From NCBI RefSeq assembly GCF_009870125.1, contig NC_046683.1, positions 16,129,001 through 16,193,000 on the forward strand: DNA of 64,000 bases, read 5' to 3'. Position 1 is the stretch's first letter. The number at the start of each line of letters is the position of its first letter. Below the pieces are notes generated by a model. That model made no database searches. It was given only the letters and a program-made list of their open reading frames with translations, and was not told the DNA's origin. The stretch is from Drosophila pseudoobscura. Lineage: Eukaryota > Arthropoda > Insecta > Diptera > Drosophilidae. Below, piece after piece: positions 1 to 11,600 of the stretch. The translations under genes were made by a program, and so were the position numbers.

Positions 1-3000
1 GAGGATAGAAGGGGCCGCCATGAGGAGGGGGACAGCTGTCGGCATTATGCGACTTACATTAGCGTGTTAATGCAATTAAAAAGTCGGCTCAGGGCACCAG
101 GATACCCAAAAAGAAGATATAATAGGGGAAAAGACAATGAATCTTCGGCCCAACCAGCAGAAAAAACAAAAAAAAAAAACGAAATTAAAAGTGCCTTCAC
201 TTTCGTAGCATCCTTGGGGAAAGAATGGAACAAGGGCGGCTTGTTGTATGTAAAGAACCCCAGGGGATCTACATATTTCTGATCCATTTCTCTGGCGGGG
301 TTAGTTACTCAAAGGAACCCGAGTTGGGTTTGGCAGTTTTTAGTACAAATTCTCTCTTTTCATGTTGTTCTAAAACTGTGCCTTTCCGTTTTGTTAATAG
401 TATTCCTTTGTTTATAAAAGCTTGATTTATGTTCAAAATATTTCAAGCCCCCACTGGTACGAGTCTAGCGATAGGGGAGATTTATTCTTGTTGGTAATTT
501 TCATTCTTTGGATTGTTCTAATAAAAGGCATATATTTTTTAAATTCGTAATCCATTAATCCCATTTGATTTAACGAAAGTTTTTAAAGCAGAATTTAAGA
601 ATCCTGTGAAAATAATCAAATAATTTATACCATTTTAAAATTGTGTAATCCTTGAGGCTTTTTTAATTCCCTGTATCTTTTTGCTTTATTTTATTCAATC
701 CCCTACTCACCGTCATTCAAATATTATGTGAAATTGTCACATCTATATGACATGAGCGCCGGGGACCTTTCACCATCGGCCTGATCCTGTCCGACCCTGT
801 CACTCACTTAAAGCTGCTTCGGGGTGTAGAGTGCCAGGGTCTCAGTACCCGGGGCAGCGAAAAGCCCCTGCTCTGCTCCAGAGGAACCCCCATCGGCGGC
901 CCAGCCAACTCATAAATCATTTTCGTGCCGCGCACTGCCGCAGAATGACACACGACGGCCGACCGACGCGTCCACTGGCCTCGCAGCTTTCCGCTGGTGC
1001 CGCAGCAGGTGGCACAACCATAGTTGCCCCCGCGTTGCGCCACCGAACTTTGTTTGTTCTCATCGCTGGGGTTTGTTTGCCGTTTTTGGGGTCACAAATT
1101 GTTTTCGCTCGCCGAAAATTCAACAAATTGGAAAGTATTCCACAAGTAGCCGCCTGCCCCAGAGCCCGTGCCACAGCTTCCTGGAAGCAGCCTTTAAGCA
1201 GTCATCTAATAATAACAATAACAGTAATATTAATAGTAAAGCCAAGAACCAAAAAATACAGAAACATAAAAAATAAATATTAACTAAAATTAATTTGAGT
1301 TCAACGACAACGACTTCGACGAGCATACGAATACGAAGGGAGCGACGTTTACATAATTCCACTCAACGCCACTTGAAGGATGACTAATGACATATTGCTC
1401 GGCTTGGGTGGTGAGGATGGGATGGGATCTGCTCGCAGGACGGATATGACGATGGTCACAGATATGTCACATTTGTCTAGCCAACAGATACTTCACAAAA
1501 GTTTCGTTGCGCCAAAGTACCAGCCACCAGGGACGGACGACTCTTCAACGGTAGAGCGAGGACGGACTGGTTCCTGCGGTGATTTTTCTAAGCTGTCAAC
1601 TGCAACTGGTCCAGGGATTGGACATGGCCAAGCCATCATCATCAGCCAGCCAGCCAGCCAGCCAGTGAAGATACTAATTGTCAGTGCCCAACCTTAGCCA
1701 GAGTTCTGAAAATGTTCTGGAAAACGTTTCTTCAATTGAAAAGAAAATAAAATTCACAAATAGGAAATTGATATTGTAAGTAGAACCAAAGATATGAAAG
1801 AATTAGAACCGATAAGAGAACAATCACGGAAAAACCCTTGATATATGTAACGTACCATGAAAAAATATGACAAGAAACACCGTGGACTGTAAAAAGAGAT
1901 TTCCCATGGAAAGGATTTCCCAGAATACGGTTTTCAGCAAAATTGAACCAAACAAAAAAGTGCTGCACACATGAATTGGTGCTGATGAAATAGATTTTGT
2001 GTAACATATGTAATAGACATAGAAGTTCTGTGATTGATTGCCAATTTCCAGCAAAAAAGCATTTCGAGCCGGAGCGCTTGGCTGCAATGCAACCAAATCG
2101 AGAAAATAAAGAATCAGAGTGCGAAATGCGAAAAATATTGCCAGAAATCAAATTGTCAACGCATTCAAATAAAACAATAAGTCTGCCAAATGCAAAGCAA
2201 TTAGCATCCGCAGTGGGACACAGCGAGAGAGGAGACAGTTTTACTGCAGCCCCGGGAAAATTGCAGAGTTTTTCAACACTTTCATCTCCGGGGAGATGTC
2301 ACCTGAAGACCGGCAATGGCAATGGGATATTTGTAGTCAAGTTTGTGTCGCTAATGAACAGCAAACTGGAAGGACATCTGTGGTGGTAGGGATCTAGGGA
2401 CCCGGAGAGCCTATCACGGAGGCGAAGAAGGCAAGAAAATATCGTCAATAAGGCAAAAGAAATTAGAGAAATGAAATGAAATGCAATTAACCAGCTAAAT
2501 GACCGAAGAAATAACTGAAGGAATCTATGAGCATGGCTTAGAGGGCAGGTCCTTGGTGAGTGCCTAGATGGAGGAGGTAGATGTGGAGGCCGGGCCTTGG
2601 CAGGAGGAAAACTTGGGGTCAGGCCAACAATCAAGCGACTGCCGACCAATTAGAAAATGTAAAATTAGCAGCGGACCAAATCGGGCCTTGAAGTGGGTTT
2701 CTTGGCAACACAGACACGAACACAGGCACACGGACCGACAGAGAGTAAAAGAAAGTCATGGCAATTAATAAATATTTAATTTATAACTTGTGCCAAAAAA
2801 CAAATTCCATTTTGCAACGAGACGAAACCCAAATTGGGCTCTCTTCTTTTGGGGAATTTTAATACCCATGCATGGGGTATGCCGATTTTCCGCAAAGAAT
2901 AAATCTTTGACAATCGCGTATAATTATGTTTTGTATTTAATATCGGGTTTTGGGTCCTGTGATCAGTCGAAGTCCTGTTCGCTTCCTCACCTACCTTTTC

Positions 3001-6000
3001 CTTAACTTCTTCGGGGAAAACTACATCTGAATCTACTCTCCATTGGCTCAACTCCACATACGTACTCGGTGTTCCATTCAAGGGTATCAAGAGCTTCGTT
3101 CCTCGCAGCAAGATCCTCTGTCTTGTCCAAAGCCTTGATGTCTTTTTACACATTTTATGACGTTTTGTTGCCGTGCAATTAACGTTTGTCCACCAAATGT
3201 TTTTCTCGTGTTTCCATTTTTTTATTATAGCATTTTCCAGTTGTTGGTTTTGCTTATGATTATTTTTTCCATTTCCAGTTCCATTTTACATACACAAAAA
3301 TGTCACTTAATAAATTTTACGACTGTTTTATGTTGTCGCTTTGGCCCTAAAAACGACAGTGGGTGGGGGGAGGGGTACATATATTCAGAAATGGAAGGTG
3401 GAAGAGCAGCAAAAGCAGCCGGGGAAGGGGTACCTATAACACGCCCACTACAACACGTAGTATCCATAAATATAAAAAAAAAGGCAGAGAAGAGGGGTTT
3501 TTACGGAACACGCCCCACACATGGAGGCTGTTAACCCTTGTGGGTGTGCGTTTTAGCCGAAAACATTCTATTCTATTATTTTTCCCAGCTCTTTTCCTGC
3601 TCATTTCGTAGACTCTTTCGTCACGCACATGTCCAGGAAGAGTTTTTCTTCTCCCTGCTCCCTGCTCTCTGCTCTCAGCTCTATTTCGTTTTTTTCCCCC
3701 TTTCTCCTGCTCCTACAGAGTCCCCATGATTTGGCTAAATTCATTTTAGGCCGTTCAGAGTGGGTCTGGGAGAGGGTTGAGCGTTGGGTATAATTAAAAG
3801 CCCTGCAGAAGAAAAAAAACAAAAACAAAAATAAATAAAAAAGCACACAAGATTTAGGGCCAAGTAGGGACCAAACATCATGAGTTATGAGGGAGTGAGG
3901 GAGATGCCTTCAAGTGCACGTCCAGAAGAGGAGAGGGAGGGAGCAGAGGAAGGGCTCCCTCGTAAATCTGCTACCAAGAAATGGGGGAAATATGTAGCTC
4001 CAGCGAATCCTAGGGTTAGCCACCTTTCAGTTCCGCTCGCAGTCGCCTTTTCCTCCAAAAACTTTTCAACATTTTAATTTTGCCGAATTTTTCTTCCGCT
4101 TTTCTTTCTTTTCTTAGTGAAAGTAATTTTCATTATTTAGAGGCGGCACATGTTCGCCATGGATCCTCTCATTCTACCATCCAAGACCCACTTTGGTCTG
4201 AAGTGACGCCAGCTGAAGTGAGAGGCAGTTGTAGAAGCCAGGGGTTCGAGTGTTTTTGGTAAAATTTGTGCGACATTTTGGCTGTTGATGTTAGGACTTT
4301 TGGTCGGATTAAATGCGCACTTCCACCTGGTGACATATCTTTTCCTTTTGCCTGCCGTTCCACCTCCTTTCCAACCAAAACTGCCATTGGCCAGATGAAA
4401 TTGAAAGGAAGTCTCAAGCTCTCGAGCTCTCGAGCGGAGCTGCCGGAGAGGCTGGATGGTACCTGGACTAAGATGGTTCTGGCAAGATGGTCGGCAATCA
4501 ACGAGAATCAGGACTCAACGATGAACTTTGGCCAAGAAGCCAAAGATGCTCAGTGCTGGAATGGGTAGGTGGTAGGTGGTAGGGGAAGGGGTCGGTGCAG
4601 GGTCGTATGTTATGGCATCAGTCAAAAACTTTGCCAGCAACTGAATTATGTCATTTGTTTGACATGGCCTCCATCACATAGCTGTCTCGCTCCAGCCCTG
4701 ACAGACACCACCCGGCCCCCTCCACATCCCCCCACGTATAGCTTGGAGATACCATAGATGATGGAGAAGGGGTAAATAGCGGCACATGTATAGCATCCAA
4801 AATGAAAACAAAACCGAACGGGGCCAGGTACCGAAAGAAAATAAAGTAAAGAAAAACAGAATTGGAATGAAGACGATGAAAATGCCAGCAGCAGTTCGAA
4901 GCACAGTGGCTACAAAATTTTTAAAATATCTACAAATAAAAATATTCTTATTTTGCGGTAGATCCGAAGGTGCTTTCCATCATCTTAGGTCAGCACAGAA
5001 TTGAAAGGTCTCCGAGGAATGACACCATTTTCTTGAGAACGAAGGTGATCGAGCACATTTCTATCAAAATTTTTGTGGTTCTGTTCTACTGTTGAAGTGA
5101 CGGCAACGGCATTACATTGCCGCATATTTTGCGTTTTCACATTTTCCGCTTTTCATTTCGCCGTCATCGTCATCGTAGTCTTCGCCTTCGTCGTGTGGCT
5201 GCTACTGCTGCTACTGCTTCTGTGGCAGTGCCTTGAATATTTTTCTTCAATTTTATTAAAATTATGGAAATGAATGAAATATCTGCTGCATCCCATCCCA
5301 TCCCGTACCGACCCGTCCCCAATCCATTTCCTGCCCCTCGCCAGCCAACCGCTGCGCATCTTTTAAGCCAAGAATTTATCGAAAATTGCAGCAGCTGCAA
5401 AATTGTCTTCCAGTTTCACCCGGTGCCGGTGCCGGTGCCACTGCCACTGCCATTCCCTTTAGCTTCTGCTTCTGCCGCTGTGCACACACCTGGCCAGTGG
5501 CAAGTTTAATAATCCGTTTCGCATTTTGCGTTGATGCGAAATCAATCGATGTGCATCGAATATGCCCGGAAGGAGCACCTGAAGGAGCAGCGGGAGCAGC
5601 AGGAAAAGCAGGGAGGTTAGCGGGCGGTGCTGGTGGTGGTGGTAACCGGGACGCATAAATCCAACTCATTTGCATGGCCAAGGAATCGAGGAAGCAGCGC
5701 AAAGATGCGCCAACGGCAATCCCATCCAATTGGGTGCGCGTTGGGTCTGGGCGTTGGGATGTGGTATGGTGTGGTGGTTAGTGTTTTGTGGGAAAGGCAG
5801 GATGTGGGAGAGAACTCCACCCACTTTTCACCTACTTTTCACCTACTTTCCACCCCCCTTTCCAACACTCCTATGCCCAACCAGCTAATTTTTGCATTCC
5901 CTAATTGCCCAACAGAAGCGTGGTTCCTTTTTCTTGGCTCAGGGGCCAAGAGTCCTCCGCTAAAAGAACCTCATTTCCGCGAGTCCTGACCCAAGCCTAC

Positions 6001-6584
6001 TTCCTCCCACTCCTAATTCTCCTGACCTCTCGCATCTACTTCTTCCCGCTCCCAAACGACACCCCCTTTGGTGAGTGTCTCGCTCGCTGAGCTGGTTAAT
6101 TGCATTTTATTGAATTTCTGTATTTTCTTTGACCTTATTGACGATATTTCGTTGCCACTTCCTGTGCTTTGGGTCCACTTCGATCCACAGCTCATTTCCT
6201 TGTCGTCTCAGTGCTAGACGCAAAATTTGTCCTTGTTAAAGAACAAGAAAACCAGGCTCTATTAAAGGTAACAGAAATCTAGCTCCAAGTCTGTCTACGC
6301 ACCGTAAATACTCTGTGCTATAATCAATATCCTTCCCACTGTAATATACATTTCCGTAGAGATCCAAACAATTTTTTTCGTTCGTTAACTCTAAGCGTAT
6401 GTCGAATGCATTTCCTGCATACCTTCATTAACAGAATAAAACGGAATTTCCTGCTGCTGGCATTTCAAAATTATTCGCCACCTTCTTCCAATCATCGTAC
6501 GCGTTTTATATGTAGATATGTATATGCAACGCATCGATTCCATATCCCTAGCATTTACCTCATGCTTACAGCTTTTTTCTTTCC
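1..6584. other. Intergenic spacer, no supported gene
   Basis: No reading frame here has a recognisable domain, a convincing exon-intron structure or sustained coding-type codon use. The stretch mixes AT-rich DNA with short simple repeats, for example a CAGC run near 1645-1672 and GCC/GGT-rich DNA around 5425-5645. Short open frames on both strands appear to be chance. The region could contain regulatory DNA or untranslated sequence of genes outside the window, but nothing in it shows that directly. Confidence 0.6.
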
Positions 6585-7130
6585 TTGAGGAGCGTTGTTT
6601 TAGAAGGTTTGTCTTCGATTGACATATCCTTTTGCCAATCCTTGACCTATTTTTCAACCTATCTTTGCAACGGCCTTGTCTCCCAGGTATTTCCGCTTCA
6701 CAAAAAAGATTCAAGATCTAACATTGCAAACTACCAATCTAGTCACTTGTATGTGCAACATGTATGCCGTACTTTAATATCTCCGTCGCAACACTTTTTT
6801 CTTAAACGAAGCTTTCAATGCTGTTTGCAAATGGACGTAATTTTTACAGATCTTAGCAAAGCATTTAATTCTGTGAAGCATACTCTGTACTTATAAGGTT
6901 TCCCAAAAACAAATCTTCTATACTGCACTTCGTCATATCTGTCTAATCGCATACAAGGTGTTTTGTTTACTACTGTGTTGTAAAATATCGCTGATGGTAC
7001 ATCCGAACTGTAGGAATTTAAGTGTTCCATAGTATGATGGATTGGGTAAAACTTTATAACAGTGTTCCTTTTATGGTCTTCTCTCAAAGACTTGACACGA
7101 ACTGGCTATTCATCGCCCAAGGAACCCCCT
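6585..7130 (+). mobile_element. Decayed non-LTR (LINE) reverse transcriptase fragment
   Basis: The plus-strand translation contains degenerate pieces of a jockey/CR1-type reverse transcriptase in the expected order. First comes a VFPLHKKDSRSNIANYQ-like segment, corresponding to the fingers motif usually of the form PIxKKGxxxDxxNYRP. Then comes ISPSQHFFLK, and then DVIFTDLSKAFNSVKH, which matches the catalytic-palm block with its first aspartate (xDFSKAFDxVxH). After a stop, the frame continues with GFPKTNLL and SYLSNRIQGV, like the following RT block. Several in-frame stops and no second catalytic motif show that the copy is dead and 5'- and 3'-truncated. The family cannot be fixed from this fragment. 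Confidence 0.72.
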
Positions 7131-7891
7131 GGGATCCGCGCTTAACAGGCATTGGCTTGGTGTCGTTGTGCCATCTGATGGTGTAGTCATTGCAAGAAGA
7201 TAGATAGAACAGAACAACAGCTTATCACAACATCACTCTGATGATCTATCTATATAGAATTGATAACGACGTCTTTATCAAATGTCAGAGTGGGTTCTAT
7301 AATCAATTAAAATTGTATTAACTACAGTTTAATAATTTACCTAATAGTTTTTTATTAACGATATCTTACACAATAGTTAGTCTTAGCGAGATGGTTTTTA
7401 TCCTACTCACTCATTGTCTCGTCGATTTGACGCGGGTGGATATTTTCTTTGTGTCTCGAAGGGGTGTGCGATTATGCGATTATTATCCGATTGAGAGCTC
7501 AACCTTACCCGTTAGTGGTGTCAAACCCTAGCTGGAAAGAAAACCCATTAGATGACGGTTTAATTGATCGTGTAAACAGCTGAAATATTTTGTATTCTAT
7601 GTATCTAATACAAATCACTCTACTTGTACAGTTTCTACCCGAAAACAACGTGCTGCGTGCATCAGGCAAATTCATTGAACAACTTCTTGAAGACTTAGTT
7701 GGGGTGGTATGGGGTAAGTTCTCAATGTTCTCTGAAATGATTTTTTTCTAAACGATGCCGAAATATTTGTTAATTTATAAACTAATAAAGATAAGTAAAA
7801 TTTGAACAGTAGGTGCGGTTGGGATATGTCTGCTGTAGAGTCGAGTTTGCATCAGAGTCTCTTAAGGTCTTTTTAAGCCAGGCTAAGCAGA
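7131..7891. other. Spacer between LINE remnant and Plus3 gene
   Basis: AT-rich DNA with no coding signal. It lies directly downstream of the minus-strand Plus3 gene, so part of it is probably that gene's 3' untranslated region. Confidence 0.5.
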
Positions 7892-8635
7892 CTAATCCGA
7901 CTCCGACTCCAAGTTTAGTTCCACATCCTGATTCGACGGCGGCTTGGGAGTGGAAAGTGTTGCCTCTCTTGGACGTTGCAAGCGCCAGGGATAGGTGGCG
8001 CCGTGACGCTCGAGAATGCCACCTCGGTGAGCGGGTCGCATGTTCAGAGTGCAGGTTTGCTTGATGAGGGCCAGGGCCTTGGCTTCGCTTTGGAGGGCAT
8101 TATATAACTCGATTTTCTTGCGTGCAATGACGCTGTTGGTGGGTGGACTGATTCCCTGGTTGACGCAATAGTCGCACCACAGCTGGAACTCCGGGAGGCT
8201 GAAGGCCATGTTGGAAATGTCGTTCAGCTCGTGGAGCATAGGCACAGAATTGTACCGCAGTCGCAGCGTGATATTGGTGGGTATCCCATCAACAAAGTAG
8301 CCAAGCCCCAGCTCCTCGACGCCCACGATCTCAGCTATGCGGTACTCTGGCTGCTCGCCCTGCCCGTTGACGTTGACGCGCACAAAGCAGCTGGTCACCG
8401 CCTGCTCAAAGGCCGGACGCACCAGCAGCTGGGTGATGCGGTGCCGGGTCAGTCTCACCGGCTCCAGCTGTTCCAGTCTCTTCACTGGCCTGTCGCTCAC
8501 TGATGGCTTTGGCAACTCCTTCTCGTCATCAATGCGCAAGGGCGACGCCTTCAGACGTCTCAGCTCTTGTGCGATCTCCGAGATGGGACGACGACTCTTC
8601 TCAATTCTCAGACTCGGTTTGGCTTTACTGTTCAT
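7892..8635 (-). CDS. Rtf1-like protein, Plus3 domain only
   Basis: Intronless 247-aa frame. Residues about 55-180 match the Plus3 domain of the Paf1-complex subunit Rtf1: VRLTRHRI at the start, then CFVRVNVN, YRIAEIVGVEE, LRLRYNS, and the closing SNMAFSLPEFQLW and KKIELYNAL segments all fall where the family has them. In Rtf1 this domain binds the phosphorylated Spt5 C-terminal repeat and recruits the Paf1 complex to elongating RNA polymerase II. Full Rtf1 is several hundred residues. This protein lacks the long acidic N-terminus, the histone-modification module and the C-terminal Paf1-binding region. It has a short basic N-terminus and an acidic ESESD tail. The lack of introns suggests a retrocopy. 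I recall a comparable Plus3-only gene, CG12498, in the white region of D. melanogaster, but could not check it. Function as a tissue-restricted Rtf1 relative is inference. Confidence 0.88.
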   Translation of the reverse strand: MNSKAKPSLRIEKSRRPISEIAQELRRLKASPLRIDDEKELPKPSVSDRPVKRLEQLEPVRLTRHRITQLLVRPAFEQAVTSCFVRVNVNGQGEQPEYRIAEIVGVEELGLGYFVDGIPTNITLRLRYNSVPMLHELNDISNMAFSLPEFQLWCDYCVNQGISPPTNSVIARKKIELYNALQSEAKALALIKQTCTLNMRPAHRGGILERHGATYPWRLQRPREATLSTPKPPSNQDVELNLESESD

Positions 8636-11600
8636 CCTGCACTAACTTTATTTTTCTCGTTCGATTTGGCTTCTCGAAAGGTATTTTTATTGTATTCCAG
8701 GTCTCCAATATATGCCGAAACGACAGGAGACTAGAGGGTGTCTGGCGTTCGGTATCTGGATCAAAGCCAGAAAACAAAATGTAGGAAAACTAGACTGGGA
8801 TAAGACTATTGTGGCATTTCAATTGTCTTTTGACTGGCGGCCAAGTGTGGAAGATTTAACGTTCATTTAAAAATACGAAATAGGGAGCATTTCTGCAGGA
8901 TACCAAAAGGGTAGATGAGGCTATCTATTTGTGATTTATTGTTGATTGTTCTGCAAAATAGAGATTATATCTTCCAAAATATGATTTGATCACAAAGAAT
9001 CCATTAAATGCCATCCCATTTGTGCTTTGTTTCGCCAAAACCGATGGATTATCCTGAAAATTGAAGACCAAAAAACAAGAATTCAAGTTATTTCAATTTC
9101 GAACTCACACTCCAGGGTATCAACTGGGTCCTCCACTGAGTTGTATATTATCCATTTGAATGCATTTAACGACGTTCGTTTTATACCCACCATAAATGCC
9201 AGGCCAACTATTAAATTTATATTAATTTTCGCCATTTTTCCTTGGCACATGGCCGCGCCCTGGCTCTTCCTTTTTGGGATACCTGCTGGGAGATCTTCCC
9301 TGCGGAGGTTGCGCCGTCAGCCATTTGGCAAGAGATTTATTATACAATTGTTTTAATTACAGTTGCAGCTAATTGTATGCGGACATCGCCGGCAGATGCT
9401 ACTTTCAATCCTGGCACAGAGCCCAAAGCAGCTCGAACATCCGCTCCCCGGCGCAGGGGCAGGAGGAGCTGGTGGAGCAATGCAAAATCTTTGCATGCTT
9501 TGTATGTGAGTCTGCATAAATAACTTGGGACTGCTGGGTCGATGTGATGTACGATGTGGCACATCGAAAATGCTGCTCACGCACAAAATCCTCCCTCTCC
9601 CGCTCTTTTTATCACTCTACCATCGTAGCTCCTGCTCCTGCTCCTGCTCCACTTAAGGGCCAACTCGTTTATGCAAGCTCAGTCATCATCATCATAGGCA
9701 TCGGTATTGGCATCCACCCCCTATGCTCCCATTGTCCCACCCAGCATCTCAGCCGCATCCTTATGCGACGGCATCATGGCCGCATCTTCGATGAACTGAC
9801 CAACACAAATTCCCTTCGATTTCGATAATGGACTTTTCGGCTATGCTCAAAGGGAGAGGGATAGATAAATGGAAGGAGGAGGAAGGTCAGTAGACTTTGT
9901 GATAAATATATAAATCCATTTCGTAGACCAACTGGTGCAGATAGCTCCAGATAGCTCTTCAGTTTCCAAAAGATAATGGGCGATCCATTCAAACATATAC
10001 AAAACTTGGGCATTTTTTCATACAATATATTAAAGCATAGTAAAATGGAAATTCCACGAATAAAATATGCATACGGTTTTCTTTAAAACTGTCAGCAAAA
10101 GGTCATAACTACTCAAAGATCTTAACAGCTTGAGCCTGACTTCTAGGCAGCATATGAAACAAAATCCTAAGTGCCATGAGACTCATCCATCACATGAGCA
10201 TCAGCTGGCAAAAGCTAAACATGAACAACTAAGGAACTTTTCCTCGAACACCTTCTGCTGAAGGCGAAGTACAGTCACCAACAGGCCAGACCAGACCATA
10301 CCAGCCAGGCAGGAAGCTCGAGCTTTAAAGCCACGCCTTGACGTTGACGGGCAGGGAAAAAAGTTGCTTGCCCAGGACGAGGACGTGGACAGGGATGAGG
10401 AGGAGGAACCCTCATCCAGTTGGCTGACATGCCAAGCCCAGAACTATAGCCATTCTACCCTCCCAGGTCAGACGCGTCGTGACGAGTTATAATGTACACA
10501 TAAGTATTTAACAGTCTTGTCTTAATCCCCTGTACCGCCTTCCTACCGCCACATCTAAATGAAAAATAATTTATCATGATCTTGTCCAATACCGACAAGA
10601 GGATGCCCTTATAGTTCATATAGCCTTGTGCATCTAAGAATCTAATGATCATTATTTTGCTCGTAATTTTATAGCACCCACTTTATAGGAGGTCTCCATA
10701 CATATACAAAAATATAATTCCCTTGTTCTATGCGAGTACCAGAATGCCAGAGCAACAGAGCTAGCAGCAGACCCATGACTGCGAATGAATCTAGGATACG
10801 GATACCCATGTCAAAAAAAGAAAAGCGAAACTCCTCCCGCATGCGGGACTGGGGCTGTGGAAGGACTTGGAATAGGCTAGGGGCACTTTCCAGTTGGCAG
10901 TCGAAAGGAAACTTGTTTGTTGCACAGAAACAAAAGCGCTTCCGCTTTTCATGTACAATGACAGAAACAAGTGTTAATGGTTTTGAGCTTAGGCGGTCGC
11001 ACAAAGGCAAAAAACAGAAGGGAAGCAACGAAACGAAACAAAAAAGACAGCCAGATAGCTGGAAAGGGATAGCCGAGGGCAGCATGACTCTGCTGCGCTG
11101 GATTAGATATCAGATCGGACGGTGAGGTGTCTTCAAGTGCCGCACAGATCTCTGGGGCCAAAAAAAAAACCCTGGAGCAGCGCAAATAATCTTTGGATAT
11201 CTAGCATTGTCTTCATAATCTAACATGTATAATCATAAGAGATGAACCAAACCCTATTTCAAAACCATAGTCAATATTATGGAATGTGGACTCTTTGAAA
11301 TAATATGCCATAAGGCGCTATCAGAGTAGAGTTTTCTTGGAGAAACTGAGGTCTAGACTAGGTCTAGAAATATAAACATTATCAGCGAGCAGCGATCAAT
11401 CTTGTTCACGCACACTGCATGTGTTTTGTTTTTGCATTCTCGTGACCGAGTATCGGTTGCAAAGTCCGCTTTGGCTCCAGAGGCATTCAGGACATTCAGG
11501 CAGGGGGCTCGAGAGTGCTCACACATTTGTGTCCACGCACGGCATGTACTATTTTGTATTTGCATACTCTGACCTTCTCTTTTTCCCTATTCACTTGTAT

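Noticed and set aside
831-1283. A 150-codon plus-strand frame
   Set aside because: Overlaps equally long antisense frames and contains an Asn/Lys-rich tail from AT-rich repeats. No recognisable domain.
2776-3153. A 125-codon minus-strand frame with a partly protein-like middle (STYVELSQWRVDSDVV)
   Set aside because: No family, no supporting splice sites, and the ends run into AT-rich DNA. Left unannotated rather than forced.
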